A stretch of DNA of 41,590 bases from a virus, in the IMG/VR virus record IMGVR_UViG_3300020455_000030, positions 1 to 41,590 of that record. The stretch is one strand, 5' to 3'. The notes below the pieces were generated by a model. The model was given only the letters and a program-made list of their open reading frames with translations, searched no databases and was not told the origin of the DNA. The position numbers and the translations under genes are program-made. The first letter of the stretch is position 1. Each line of letters begins with the position of its first letter. Positions 1-8,529 of the stretch are shown piece after piece.

Positions 1-884
1 AGATCATACTTAGGTGTCCAACCTTTTTCTGTAATTTTACTATAATCTAATGGTCTTTTGGGAGTACCATTAGGACGATTAGTATCCCATTCAATCCTTC
101 CTTGATACCCTACTAGATCTTTGACCTTGTGAGCAAGATGAAAGATTGATACATCTTGACCTGATCCTACATTAATAAGTTCAGCATCACTATAATTTTC
201 TATAGCAAAGAGACAAGCATCTGCTAGGTCATCCACATACATAAACTCACGAGTAGGTGTACCATCACCCCAACAAGTAACACTATCTTCAGTTGCGTTG
301 TTGAACTTAGTCATTAGTGATGGGATAACATGTCCATTGTCAGGATGAAAATTATCATTAGGACCGTATAGATTGCAAGGCATGAGTGACACACCCTTAA
401 ATCCATACTGTTTGTTATACATCTTAAGCATTTCTATGCCATGAATTTTAGCAATAGCATATGCTTCATTAGTAGGTTCTAATTCACCAGATAAAATAGA
501 CTCTTCTTTAACAGGAGTCTCAGCAAATTTAGGATAGATGCAGACGCTGCCAAGGAAAACAAATTTCTTGACAAAATATTTGTATGCCCAATGAATCAGG
601 TTCATCTGAATCATTGTGTTTTGATAGATAAATTCTGCAGAATAAACATCGTTAGCATGAATACCGCCGACTCTAGCAGCAGCATCAAATACATAATCAA
701 TTCTATTACTTGCGAAAAAATTTCTAACTTGATCAGAATTAGTCAAGTCACATTCTGATCTATCAGCAGTGATGATATTCTCATACCCATCCTGTTGAAG
801 TCTGCGAACGATAGCAGAACCAACCAAACCTTTGTGACCTGCCACAAAGATATTATCATGTTTTTGCATCTGCCTCAGTCTCAT
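1..884 (-). CDS. fcl: GDP-L-fucose synthase (3' end cut by window edge)
   Basis: This enzyme is a short-chain dehydrogenase/epimerase that converts GDP-4-keto-6-deoxymannose to GDP-L-fucose with NADPH. The sequence shows the N-terminal nucleotide-binding motif GHKGLVGSA, the segment LGSVCIYPK, and the catalytic YAIAK (YxxxK). It reads to base 1 without a stop, so the C-terminus is missing. ATG 884 overlaps the stop of the upstream methyltransferase as ATGA; an in-frame ATG at 869 with a GAGG just upstream is an alternative. It lies in an operon with gmd, the preceding step of the same pathway. Family assignment is secure; which start is used is not. Confidence 0.93.
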   Translation of the reverse strand, partial: MRLRQMQKHDNIFVAGHKGLVGSAIVRRLQQDGYENIITADRSECDLTNSDQVRNFFASNRIDYVFDAAARVGGIHANDVYSAEFIYQNTMIQMNLIHWAYKYFVKKFVFLGSVCIYPKFAETPVKEESILSGELEPTNEAYAIAKIHGIEMLKMYNKQYGFKGVSLMPCNLYGPNDNFHPDNGHVIPSLMTKFNNATEDSVTCWGDGTPTREFMYVDDLADACLFAIENYSDAELINVGSGQDVSIFHLAHKVKDLVGYQGRIEWDTNRPNGTPKRPLDYSKITEKGWTPKYD

Positions 885-2137
885 GGGATAATAACTTCAG
901 GAGTTGGTAGTGGGAAAAGAAGTCTCTTACCTTTGAACTTAGGATTCTTAACAAAGAATTCCTTAAAGTGCCAAGGTAATACAATGTATACATCGTAACC
1001 TTTTTCCATTACTGCTTCCTCTGAGGTAATAGGAATCCATGTGCCAGGTGTATATGATCCATCCTTATCAGGATTCACATCACCGATAACACTAACATCA
1101 TTAGGAGTGACCTCCCATGTTTGAAGGGTAACATTACCTTTAGTACTAGCACCCAAGGCACAAATAGTTGCCTTGTTTTCTTTATAAAAATTCAGCATCT
1201 TCCAGAACTGTTCTCTGTTCTGAACTAATCTAATACCAAACTCTCTCCAAGGTGCTGTTGTATTCAACTCTTGATCTAACTCACTGGCAAGAATACCAGT
1301 TAGTTTAGTAGTGCATTCTGGACGCCTACTAGAACTCTTGGCAACAACAACAGAAATACTACCACCATTAACATCATTAAATTCAAAGTCAACGATCTTA
1401 AATCCTGACTTATCCATGATGTATTTGAGTTGTCTCATACCATAGTATGAAAGATGTTCATGGCATACTGTGTCAAAGGAATTGACCTTCAACATTTCTG
1501 GCATGTAACTCTGTTCTAGAACCCAGATACCTTCAGTGTCAAGACACTCATTAACCTGTTTAGCAAATGCACATGGATCCTCTAGATCGTAGAACATAGA
1601 GAATGATGTGATGATCTTTGCTTTTTGATTACCAAATCTTTCTTTGAATACTTCCTCAGAAAAGAAGTTGGCACTGTAATTAACATGTTCCTCAAAGAAA
1701 TCTTTAAATTTCTTAGATGTAGGATCAATACTAATTAACTGACAGTCATGAGGAAAGAATGATAAGAATGTTCCATCGTTACCAGCAATATCACATACGA
1801 TATCACCAGACTTTAAAGTAACATCTTTAAGAATCTTATCTGCCTTGCGTTTAAGATGCTTGACCATGCTGTTGTTGAGTCCAGAACGGTACCCATACTC
1901 ATCTCCATACATTGTAGGAAGATCAAAGGTATGCTCTAGTTGCACATGACCACAACCACCTTTAGATTCGTCACACTTAACAAGAGTTAGTGGACCTTTG
2001 TACATCTCAGGTTCAATCTGTTTAGGAAAGATACCTGATAAGTATTGATCACCAAGATCTAGAACGGTGTCGTAGTGTTCGTTACCACAAACCCTACACT
2101 TTTCTATCTTGTGAAATTTGTTGCACTGTAATGTCAT
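881..2137 (-). CDS. Sugar C-methyltransferase-like SAM-dependent methyltransferase
   Basis: About 418 residues, matching the three-part layout of NDP-hexose C-methyltransferases (TylC3/NovU type). An N-terminal zinc-binding part carries C14/C17 (CRVCG) and C55/C62, a Rossmann core carries the SAM loop [10 protein letters not shown] at residues 116-125, and a C-terminal domain follows. These enzymes methylate a carbon of a nucleotide-bound keto-sugar. Its position between gmd and fcl suggests a substrate derived from GDP-4-keto-6-deoxymannose; that is inference. ATG 2137 forms an ATGA overlap with the gmd stop, so I prefer it to the upstream in-frame start at 2152. The genuine product sugar is unknown. 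Confidence 0.85.
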   Translation of the reverse strand: MTLQCNKFHKIEKCRVCGNEHYDTVLDLGDQYLSGIFPKQIEPEMYKGPLTLVKCDESKGGCGHVQLEHTFDLPTMYGDEYGYRSGLNNSMVKHLKRKADKILKDVTLKSGDIVCDIAGNDGTFLSFFPHDCQLISIDPTSKKFKDFFEEHVNYSANFFSEEVFKERFGNQKAKIITSFSMFYDLEDPCAFAKQVNECLDTEGIWVLEQSYMPEMLKVNSFDTVCHEHLSYYGMRQLKYIMDKSGFKIVDFEFNDVNGGSISVVVAKSSSRRPECTTKLTGILASELDQELNTTAPWREFGIRLVQNREQFWKMLNFYKENKATICALGASTKGNVTLQTWEVTPNDVSVIGDVNPDKDGSYTPGTWIPITSEEAVMEKGYDVYIVLPWHFKEFFVKNPKFKGKRLLFPLPTPEVIIP

Positions 2138-3126
2138 TGTCCGTAAATACACATGTCTTCAACGAGATCTTTAAAAGATAACTCTGGTTCCCATCCTAAG
2201 ACTTCTTTTGCCTTAGTAGCATCACCTAAAAGTTGTTCAACTTCTGTTGGGCGGTAATATTTATCGCTCACTCTGATGATGTCTCTACCCATAGTAGCAC
2301 AGTAACCACGCTCTTCTAATCCCTCACCATGCCAGCGTATTCTGAATCCAAAATAATCTGCTGCATGTTCTACAAACTCTCGCACACTATACATTTTACC
2401 AGTTGCTAATACAAAGTCATCTGGTTTTTCATGTTGTGTAATCATCCACATACCTCGGACATAATCCTTAGCATGACCCCAGTCTCTCTTAGCATCCAAA
2501 TTACCTAGCACTAGTTCGTGCTGTAACCCTGATGATATACGAGAGAGACCCATTGTAATCTTACGAGTTACAAAGGTCTCACCTCTTCTCTGGGACTCGT
2601 GATTAAATAGGATGCCATTACTGGCATGCATACCATATGCCTCACGATAATTTTTGACCATCCAATATGCATAGAGTTTTGCTACACCATATGGACTACG
2701 AGGATAGAATGGAGTGGTTTCTTTCTGAGGAATTTCCTGTACCAATCCATACAACTCTGAGGTAGATGCTTGATAGAATCTACACTCATGATCTAAGAGA
2801 CGAATAGCATCTAGAAGACGAAGAGTTCCTAAGGCATCTACTTCACCAGTATATTCAGGCATCTCAAACGATACCTTTACATGACTCATAGCAGCAAGGT
2901 TATACACCTCGGTTGGTCTAATCTTTTGAACTAGACTAATAATGTTACCTGAGTCAGTCATATCTCCATAGTGGAGATGGATTCTATCATAGATGTGATC
3001 AATCCTATGGGTATTAATCATTGAAGAACGGCGTACGATGCCATGAACTTCATAACCTTTTTCAAGGAGAAGTTCTGCAAGATACGAACCGTCCTGTCCT
3101 GTAATACCAGTTATTAGTGCCTTCAT
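2134..3126 (-). CDS. gmd: GDP-mannose 4,6-dehydratase
   Basis: This enzyme dehydrates GDP-D-mannose to GDP-4-keto-6-deoxy-D-mannose, the committed step to GDP-fucose and related 6-deoxysugars. The 330-residue protein starts with the NAD(P)-binding GITGQDG motif (residues 7-13), has the STSELYG segment and the catalytic SPYGVAK (YxxxK), and is close to the normal family length. ATG 3126 is preferred; a TTG at 3132 in the same frame overlaps the upstream stop. It is the first of three adjacent sugar genes (gmd, methyltransferase, fcl) and likely supplies the substrate for both that follow. Phage Gmd enzymes are usually tied to surface-glycan or virion modification; which applies here cannot be seen. 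Confidence 0.96.
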   Translation of the reverse strand: MKALITGITGQDGSYLAELLLEKGYEVHGIVRRSSMINTHRIDHIYDRIHLHYGDMTDSGNIISLVQKIRPTEVYNLAAMSHVKVSFEMPEYTGEVDALGTLRLLDAIRLLDHECRFYQASTSELYGLVQEIPQKETTPFYPRSPYGVAKLYAYWMVKNYREAYGMHASNGILFNHESQRRGETFVTRKITMGLSRISSGLQHELVLGNLDAKRDWGHAKDYVRGMWMITQHEKPDDFVLATGKMYSVREFVEHAADYFGFRIRWHGEGLEERGYCATMGRDIIRVSDKYYRPTEVEQLLGDATKAKEVLGWEPELSFKDLVEDMCIYGQ

Positions 3127-3128
3127 TA

Positions 3129-3473
3129 TCAACTAAAAGTAATTACATCCTCCCCACTGCCACCAACTACATGATGTGGAACCTCTGCTGCAGCAATGTT
3201 CATGCCGTCAAGGTCACTGATTGTAAATGTATCTCCTGTTGTACTAAAATCAAACACAGGAGATTTAGACGCATCATTTAGAGTAGTGTCACCGAAAAAG
3301 CTTGTGGAGGATTCAACCGCTTTATCTGCTCGGTTACGAGACCTTAGATAATCTTCCCAGAGCTCTGTAAGCGTTGAAGTTTCCTCGTCACTATTTAGTG
3401 CCTCAACTAGAGCGTTCTTCAAAGAGTCCGCTGCCTTTTGATAGGCATCGTACCTATGATTTAAACAAGACAT
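3129..3473 (-). CDS. Hypothetical protein, 114 aa
   Basis: I do not recognise this protein. The N-terminal half (residues 1-50) is predicted helical with a heptad-like pattern. The second half is rich in Ser, Thr, Asp and Gly and contains a [12 protein letters not shown] segment, giving a virion- or adhesin-like composition. No signal peptide or membrane segment is seen. The ATG at 3473 is two bases from the previous stop, so it is probably co-translated with the 66-residue gene upstream and with gmd downstream. Confidence 0.7.
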   Translation of the reverse strand: MSCLNHRYDAYQKAADSLKNALVEALNSDEETSTLTELWEDYLRSRNRADKAVESSTSFFGDTTLNDASKSPVFDFSTTGDTFTISDLDGMNIAAAEVPHHVVGGSGEDVITFS

Positions 3474-3475
3474 GA

Positions 3476-3676
3476 TTACAAATCTTCAGATAGTACATCC
3501 ATGAGAACTTCATAGTCCTCAAAGTCATTTCCAGTAAACTCAATTAAACCTTCACTTTCGTAATATTTTCTAACCTTTTTGTACAACTTAGGGTACCTGA
3601 TGTCTAGGAAAATTTCCTTGTTCGCAGCTGCCCTAAGAGTACTCAGGTCTTTCTTGAACTTAACCGTCAGAGACAT
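3476..3676 (-). CDS. Hypothetical protein, 66 aa
   Basis: Unrecognised small charged protein beginning MSLTVKFKKDL, Lys- and Tyr-rich in the middle and acidic at the C-terminus (EDYEVLMDVLSEDL). There is no cysteine and no membrane segment. It is the first gene after a near-consensus sigma70-type promoter at 3702-3730, giving a leader of roughly 20 nt with no clear Shine-Dalgarno sequence. It probably belongs to the unit continuing into gmd, the methyltransferase and fcl. Confidence 0.7.
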   Translation of the reverse strand: MSLTVKFKKDLSTLRAAANKEIFLDIRYPKLYKKVRKYYESEGLIEFTGNDFEDYEVLMDVLSEDL

Positions 3677-3701
3677 TGTTCTGGATGTGTTTGCGTTTTT
3701 T

Positions 3702-3730
3702 ATTATAGTCTAGGCACTGACTTTAGTCAA
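3702..3730 (-). promoter_or_regulatory. Sigma70-type promoter upstream of the gmd unit
   Basis: On the minus strand a TTGACT -35 box (3725-3730) is followed after exactly 17 bp by TATAAT (3702-3707). The start site would fall near 3695, just before the ATG at 3676. It overlaps the 3' end of the 70-residue gene. The box resembles host-type early promoters of cyanophages. Confidence 0.72.
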
Positions 3731-3922
3731 GTCCTCTTTATGAAGAAACACTTCTTTAAGATCGAAGTAAAGGACATAGTTCTCAGTCTTGACATAGTAT
3801 CCTACGATATCTTTTCCATCGTCTGTGTAACCGAACGCCCGAACCTTTTCATTAATACCATCTATTCTCATTTTCTTGTGACCCTTAAGGTATTCATGGT
3901 AGCGAGCGTCCAAATTAATCAT
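3710..3922 (-). CDS. Hypothetical protein, 70 aa
   Basis: Unrecognised. It starts MINLDARYHEYLKGHKKMRI and contains alternating aromatic and charged residues (DIVGYYVKTENYVLYFDL), consistent with a small beta-sheet protein. The ATG at 3922 overlaps the stop of the zinc-ribbon gene as ATGA, indicating translational coupling. Its last codons carry the promoter of the next unit. Confidence 0.72.
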   Translation of the reverse strand: MINLDARYHEYLKGHKKMRIDGINEKVRAFGYTDDGKDIVGYYVKTENYVLYFDLKEVFLHKEDLTKVSA

Positions 3923-4164
3923 CGTTCCTCGAAATTTAGTTTACGAACTTTGCGTTTGCGTCGTTTCTCCAACCATTCTACCTGATCTTGGGAGAATTGT
4001 CTAGGTTCCGACACATTTGTAACATTATTTAGTATAATGACCGCTGACAAGTCCATTGCTGTAAACCCTTTGTCATCTACGATTAAATTATTCTGACACC
4101 CACAGTTTTGTGGCTTGCCATTACTAACAATTTCTTTTTTACATACTACACATTGCACTTTCAT
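3919..4164 (-). CDS. Small zinc-ribbon-like protein, 81 aa
   Basis: Four N-terminal cysteines are arranged CVVC (C5, C8) and CGC (C21, C23) in a short ribbon that could bind one zinc. The C-terminus is strongly basic (EKRRKRKVRKL) and could contact nucleic acid. No enzyme motif is visible. ATG 4164 overlaps the stop of the preceding oxygenase gene by 4 bp. Function is unknown; nucleic-acid binding is inference from composition. Confidence 0.75.
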   Translation of the reverse strand: MKVQCVVCKKEIVSNGKPQNCGCQNNLIVDDKGFTAMDLSAVIILNNVTNVSEPRQFSQDQVEWLEKRRKRKVRKLNFEER

Positions 4165-4829
4165 TTGAAGAATGCTACCTCCGTAAATCTAGTTTGCTCT
4201 TTAAATCTGTTGTCGTTGATAATTTGTCCGTGTGGAATGTGACCAGGAAATACTACCATGCTATTAAACTTAGAGAGGATAGCAAGGTCTGGTGTAAACA
4301 TAGATGAGTCCTTCCAAGGATTAGCATGCTCGGTTTCATTTTCTAACATCTCTTCTACCTCATCACTTGCTGGTAGATAGAACATCGTACCAGCATCTGA
4401 ACCTACACTTGGATTCATGTATGTTAAACAGTTCAATAAACCACCATCTACATGGGGTGTAAAGAATACATCATCGCCAGGATAATCTTCTACCAATCTA
4501 AATTGATTAAACTTTGATACTGGAGGATAATTTTCGTCTTTTTCTTTACAATAAAATTCTAAAATTTTATCATACAAATATGTTCTGCTAGTAATACATC
4601 TGTTATCTACTAGATGTTGTCCATCGTAAAATAACTTTCCATTCTTACTGGTAGGATCTGCCTCAGTTAGTTTGTGTGCTCTGATAGGACACTCTTTTAG
4701 ATACTCATATACCTTGTGAGGTTTTTTGTATATATCATCAATATGTAAAATAAGGTCGCCTCTATATGGAATGATAGCAACACCCCATGAGGTATTAAAC
4801 TCAAAGTCTTCAATTGAATAAAATGACAT
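4161..4829 (-). CDS. 2OG-Fe(II) oxygenase-like protein, 222 aa
   Basis: The iron-binding facial triad of 2-oxoglutarate oxygenases is visible: H126-x-D128 (PHVDGG), a distal histidine at about 200 (PGHIPHG), and R214 (QTRF) positioned to bind the 2OG carboxylate. It resembles the DUF6445-like branch more than the classic prolyl-4-hydroxylase branch. Substrate is unknown. It is one of four such genes in the 4.1-8.5 kb island and is coupled to the gene before it and after it. A CTAAATA motif at 4911-4917 could add late transcription. Confidence 0.78.
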   Translation of the reverse strand: MSFYSIEDFEFNTSWGVAIIPYRGDLILHIDDIYKKPHKVYEYLKECPIRAHKLTEADPTSKNGKLFYDGQHLVDNRCITSRTYLYDKILEFYCKEKDENYPPVSKFNQFRLVEDYPGDDVFFTPHVDGGLLNCLTYMNPSVGSDAGTMFYLPASDEVEEMLENETEHANPWKDSSMFTPDLAILSKFNSMVVFPGHIPHGQIINDNRFKEQTRFTEVAFFK

Positions 4830-4831
4830 AA

Positions 4832-5437
4832 TTACTTAAACATGAATGTGTAGTTCACTCTACGATTTGCGTCACCCTCAATCATTGAGACGCCATTCGT
4901 TTTGTGAAAATATTTAGACTCAAAAATTGTTATCCTATTGTAATTGTAAGGAACAAATCTTGGTGTGGCATTTGATTCTACTAGGTACTGATTGATCTTT
5001 TCAGAATCACTATTGTATTCACTCCATGTCCAATCATCAGGTGCCTTTTGATCATAGATTATCAATCCATTTTTCAATGTATCTTTCTGACAATCAAATG
5101 GAGTTACCCATAGGTTGACATTGATAGCAGCAGGATCAGCATGTGGAGTGACTCCAGATGCCTCATTGTCATATACAAATGCCCACCCTCTATCAAACTC
5201 TAGGTCATGTAGAGGAGAGAAAGCACCATGGATAGCATTTATAACATCAGGTAAAACAGGAAATGGAAAGTTTTCTCTATCAAAATTTATAGAATGATAT
5301 CCCCAATCAGAATAATCATCATCTTTGTACTGACAATTTAATGCAGACTGATGAAGTTCATTTACAACATCAGTGTATAAAAAATCATCAATAATTACAT
5401 ACCCATCTCTGAGTATTGTTTCACGAACTTGATCCAT
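4832..5437 (-). CDS. 2OG-Fe(II) oxygenase, 201 aa
   Basis: Typical small prolyl-4-hydroxylase-like fold. The N-terminus GYVIIDDFL is the classic entry strand of the family; H99-x-D101 (PHADPA), H178 (YFHKT) and R192 (NRRVNY) form the metal- and 2OG-binding set. I start it at ATG 5437 because the upstream alternative is TTG. It overlaps the 64-residue gene by 17 bp. Substrate is unknown; free amino acid, protein or small-molecule hydroxylation are all possible. Confidence 0.86.
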   Translation of the reverse strand: MDQVRETILRDGYVIIDDFLYTDVVNELHQSALNCQYKDDDYSDWGYHSINFDRENFPFPVLPDVINAIHGAFSPLHDLEFDRGWAFVYDNEASGVTPHADPAAINVNLWVTPFDCQKDTLKNGLIIYDQKAPDDWTWSEYNSDSEKINQYLVESNATPRFVPYNYNRITIFESKYFHKTNGVSMIEGDANRRVNYTFMFK

Positions 5438-5615
5438 CAATCTTAGGCAGAGTAGGTAAGGTATCTTTTAACATTCCTGATACTAATTTATCTTTTTTCA
5501 TTGACAGTAAAACGATTTCTTTGAGTTTACTTTTTAACTCATCAATATTATCACAGTCATTAATTTCTCTCACAATTTTTTCGTATTCAAATTGTTGAGT
5601 TAAATCTAATTCCAT
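5421..5615 (-). CDS. Hypothetical helical protein, 64 aa
   Basis: Unrecognised by function. Almost all of it (residues 5-50) is predicted amphipathic helix with Leu/Ile heptads and mixed charge (QQFEYEKIVREIND), suggesting a small coiled-coil or adaptor protein. It sits between two 2OG oxygenase genes, overlapping the next and two bases from the previous, so it is probably made together with them. A CATAAATA late-like motif lies at 5693-5700. Confidence 0.7.
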   Translation of the reverse strand: MELDLTQQFEYEKIVREINDCDNIDELKSKLKEIVLLSMKKDKLVSGMLKDTLPTLPKIDGSSS

Positions 5616-5617
5616 GA

Positions 5618-6259
5618 TTAATCCATTACTGATAGGTCTGCACTATCTTTTCTATTGATAGTCTCTGGATGTTCGCACCATCTATTTATGTCATCCCTTC
5701 TAGCTGTTTTAACAGCAATACTAAACCTTTGGTAAGACTTAAATGGGGATGCTCTATGTAAAATTTGTGAGGTAAATCTACATGTAGTATTCCACTCTGG
5801 AGGAACACCAATAATTTTTTTATCTAGATAAAATTCTGTCCATCCAGATTCTTCTATATCATAATCCCAATCATGAATAGGATAATATAGAAATGTGTTT
5901 TGATCTTGACCCTCATCAGCATCGTTATGAAAGTATGCTCTTTCATTAGGTGCGAATACATTAATATAGAGTCTGTAAATACCATACTTATCCCAGTAAT
6001 CAGGATAGTGTTTACCAATAGCAGTAGTAATACAGTCAAAAATTAATTTGTCATCACCAATAGTTGCGTCAGGTTTGTCGGCAAAAAACACATTGTGTAC
6101 TAGACCTGTAGGTTTCCTAGGATCATGCTCATTCCCCTCATTGTCTGCCTCACCATACTTATAACTGGCATTGGTGTGACAGAAATCAGATACGAAGTTA
6201 GCAATGTCTGGTGGAAAAAAATTATCAACAACTTCAATTGTTGGTTTCTTTAATTTCAT
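5618..6259 (-). CDS. 2OG-Fe(II) oxygenase, 213 aa
   Basis: Prolyl-4-hydroxylase-like domain. The N-terminus IEVVDNFFPPDIA is the usual entry motif; H111-x-D113 (YFHNDAD), H168 (ILHRASPF) and R178 (YQRFS) give the complete iron/2OG set. The YINVFAPNE strand before the HxD matches the family core. The C-terminal ~30 residues are an extra charged tail. It overlaps the coiled-coil gene upstream by 4 bp. Confidence 0.87.
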   Translation of the reverse strand: MKLKKPTIEVVDNFFPPDIANFVSDFCHTNASYKYGEADNEGNEHDPRKPTGLVHNVFFADKPDATIGDDKLIFDCITTAIGKHYPDYWDKYGIYRLYINVFAPNERAYFHNDADEGQDQNTFLYYPIHDWDYDIEESGWTEFYLDKKIIGVPPEWNTTCRFTSQILHRASPFKSYQRFSIAVKTARRDDINRWCEHPETINRKDSADLSVMD

Positions 6260-6483
6260 GTGGGTTTATGATCTTTAAATTTGTCGTGATTACCATCACC
6301 AGGCATTTTACCATAGGCACAATATTCAATTGCTTGAATAGAACCTTGTAGTCTGTCCAGATCTTTTTGTACCTTTACATATTCTTCATATGCATCAAGC
6401 AATTCATCTGCTCTAGCAGATAGTTGTTTAGTTCGTTTATTAAAACGCTCTAGTAATTGTTCAAAGTTTTCAGTTTGTTTCAT
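6256..6483 (-). CDS. Coiled-coil protein, 75 aa
   Basis: Residues 1-50 form a long heptad-patterned helix (NFEQLLERFNKR through KVQKDLDRLQG), followed by a short Gly/His-rich tail. No catalytic motif is present. It overlaps the next oxygenase gene (ATGA) and the previous gene by 14 bp, so stoichiometric co-expression is likely. Function unknown. Confidence 0.72.
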   Translation of the reverse strand: MKQTENFEQLLERFNKRTKQLSARADELLDAYEEYVKVQKDLDRLQGSIQAIEYCAYGKMPGDGNHDKFKDHKPT

Positions 6484-6664
6484 GTCCTAAAAAGTGTAGT
6501 ACATCATTTCTAATTTCCATGAGTTCATGGTAGCATTTTTGATTGTGGGCACAACCACGGAGGTCGCTATCAGGTTTTAAGACAGATTCAATGAACAATG
6601 ATCTTGCTCTTGCAATCTTATCCTCCTTTGATTCATGTTCTCTCACTGTGTTTTGATCCTTCAT
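6470..6664 (-). CDS. Hypothetical protein, 64 aa
   Basis: Unrecognised. Highly charged N-terminus (EHESKEDKIARARSLF) and a C-terminal part with CAHNQKCYHEL, in which two cysteines and two histidines could bind a metal. No membrane segment. It directly follows the nitrilase-family gene with a 4 bp overlap and precedes the coiled-coil gene. Confidence 0.7.
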   Translation of the reverse strand: MKDQNTVREHESKEDKIARARSLFIESVLKPDSDLRGCAHNQKCYHELMEIRNDVLHFLGHETN

Positions 6665-7902
6665 TTGTTAATGCCAGTGTCTGCGTAAGTGAAACCTTCA
6701 TCAGGTTTACCGTCACCAAAAGTATAGGTATCACCTAGTTTGGGGATCTTGAGATCCCAACTAAAATACTGTCTTCCTTTTCTTGGTACGGTAACATCCC
6801 ATCCATTATAAGTCATCACTCCACTCTGACTAGAAGTCACACAGTCTTCGACTGCATCCTCATCACCATCCCACATCCAATCAGTACATGCATCTACCGT
6901 AAGAATAGGAAGACTAGTATTGAATGATGTCATATGGAAAAATGCATCATGCCATTTGTCAAAGATCTGCCAATCATAATCTTCCTCTTTACCTTTCCTA
7001 CCATTAGTAGCATGGAAGATAATATTGAAACATCCCATCTGATTAAAGATAGATGTAAGAGGACGCTGACCACCTTCTTGATAACCCCACAGATCATTAC
7101 AGATTAAACCAGCAGCAAGTGGTTCTTGCCACCATTCATCCGAGTTAGCAACAGGAGTATCATCATGTGATAGTCTAACCATCACAACAGGGTCATCCTT
7201 ATCTCTCTTAAGAACATTTTCCAAAGGAGGATTAGGATGAGATGCCTGTCTATCTAAAACTAAACTTTTATATGTACAACATGCCAATCTACCATTAGAT
7301 TTGTAATGTCTAATTTCATTTCTAAAAACCTTTGATCCAAAATATTCTGTTTCAAAGAAATTAGTACCTAAATGTAGAGCAACTCCTGCCTTCTTTTGAT
7401 GTGCCTCAACCTCTCTAAGGGCATCAGTAAGTTCATCTAATTTATTTTCCCATCCACCTAACCATCCAGACAAAGATCCTTCTGGAGTTAGAAGATGATC
7501 TACATTATTTTCTTTTGCCCAATCAATAGCTTTAAAGATCTCTCTTTTATTAACTTGAATGTTAGTGCCTACTGGAATCTGAGCACCTGCCATCTTATAT
7601 ACTTCTCTAGTTTCTTGAGTATCAGCAGCAACACCAAATCCTTTCCAAGTTTGTTGATTGTAAAGTGGGTCTTCACCTACAACTTCTTTTACTTTTTTTG
7701 CATACTCTTTTTGTTCAGGAATAGCATCGTCAATTAAACCTTCCTCTGCTAATTTTTTGTAGTTATAGCAACCACCAAGGGGAGCAATCTTAGGTTCACT
7801 CTTAGATACGGAAGGGGTATATTCATACCCATACTTTTCTAAACCCTCTTCAAATTCTTCGGGAGTAACATTACCTTCCCAATAATCTTTTTCATTAACC
7901 AT
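6661..7902 (-). CDS. Nitrilase-superfamily carbon-nitrogen hydrolase
   Basis: The 413-residue protein carries the complete Glu-Lys-Cys catalytic triad of the superfamily in the expected order: E141 in LLTPEGSLSGW, K212 in CTYKSLVLD, and C268 in GLICNDLWG. These enzymes hydrolyse nitriles, amides or carbamoyl compounds through a cysteine thioester. Residues 1-100 form a family-untypical N-terminal extension. Specificity cannot be read from sequence; it is not a clear match to aliphatic amidase or to NAD synthetase glutaminase domains. It sits inside a run of 2OG oxygenase genes, so it may act on the same metabolite pathway; that is inference. A metabolic enzyme of this kind is unusual for a phage. 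Confidence 0.85.
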   Translation of the reverse strand: MVNEKDYWEGNVTPEEFEEGLEKYGYEYTPSVSKSEPKIAPLGGCYNYKKLAEEGLIDDAIPEQKEYAKKVKEVVGEDPLYNQQTWKGFGVAADTQETREVYKMAGAQIPVGTNIQVNKREIFKAIDWAKENNVDHLLTPEGSLSGWLGGWENKLDELTDALREVEAHQKKAGVALHLGTNFFETEYFGSKVFRNEIRHYKSNGRLACCTYKSLVLDRQASHPNPPLENVLKRDKDDPVVMVRLSHDDTPVANSDEWWQEPLAAGLICNDLWGYQEGGQRPLTSIFNQMGCFNIIFHATNGRKGKEEDYDWQIFDKWHDAFFHMTSFNTSLPILTVDACTDWMWDGDEDAVEDCVTSSQSGVMTYNGWDVTVPRKGRQYFSWDLKIPKLGDTYTFGDGKPDEGFTYADTGINK

Positions 7903-8477
7903 TAAAAAAACCTCTCAATGTCTTCTAGTATAACACGATATACTGTAGTATATCTATAAACATATTCGTTGAGGGGTCCTAGACCCCTATGTGGAAGAGT
8001 AGAATCAAATATAATAATTCTACCAGGTTTATATTCTATCTCCTCAACAACCTTAGCATCCTTTTCCATCGAATCCATAAGTTGAAACTGTCCACCCCAT
8101 TCACTTTTCCATTGTGTATTGTTCATGACCATTACAGTTAAACCTTCACCATCATTATGTGTTGTACCATTTTGTCCAAAGTACTGAAGATTTAGGTCAA
8201 TTCTTCTAAGGTAAGTAGGAACCTCAAAAAGATTTTCATCAATGATTTCCCATGCATCAAAAAATATTGGAGCATCTGTATGTAATTTAGTAATTCTATT
8301 ACCGTTATCTCTTGAAAAAATATCAGTGCCAAATAATCTATGACTTCCAATCAATCCCTGAGGGAATGACTGAGGGTTAGCAACATTGGTTGTATATACT
8401 GGGACTTCTAAGACTGTTTCCTCTAACTCACAGAGGAATTGCATGTCAAATAAATCATCTACAATATGAGATATCAT
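7902..8477 (-). CDS. 2OG-Fe(II) oxygenase, 191 aa
   Basis: Iron/2OG ligands are H107-x-D109 (TTHNDGEG), H163 (LPHRGLGP) and R175 (YRYTTVYR). The segment PGRIIIFDSTLPHR is the standard late strand of prolyl-4-hydroxylase-like enzymes. It is the first gene after a near-perfect sigma70-type promoter (8501-8529) and its stop abuts the nitrilase start. No good Shine-Dalgarno is visible. Substrate unknown. Confidence 0.87.
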   Translation of the reverse strand: MISHIVDDLFDMQFLCELEETVLEVPVYTTNVANPQSFPQGLIGSHRLFGTDIFSRDNGNRITKLHTDAPIFFDAWEIIDENLFEVPTYLRRIDLNLQYFGQNGTTHNDGEGLTVMVMNNTQWKSEWGGQFQLMDSMEKDAKVVEEIEYKPGRIIIFDSTLPHRGLGPLNEYVYRYTTVYRVILEDIERFF

Positions 8478-8500
8478 TTTAAATTATTATTATGTCATAT

Positions 8501-8529
8501 ATTATAAGACCCCTGACTGAATCAGTCAA
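8501..8529 (-). promoter_or_regulatory. Sigma70-type promoter for the oxygenase-nitrilase island
   Basis: Minus-strand TTGACT (8524-8529), 17 bp spacer, TATAAT (8501-8506). The predicted start near 8494 lies 17 nt before ATG 8477. The -35 box is buried in one arm of the inverted repeat at 8508-8534 and the spacer spans the other arm, so the repeat may be an operator, a terminator of the previous unit, or both. Confidence 0.75.

Noticed and set aside
3392-3398. CTAAATA inside the 114-residue gene (and another at 37797-37803 inside dam)
   Set aside because: No gene start lies within a sensible distance downstream on the minus strand, so these are probably chance heptamers.
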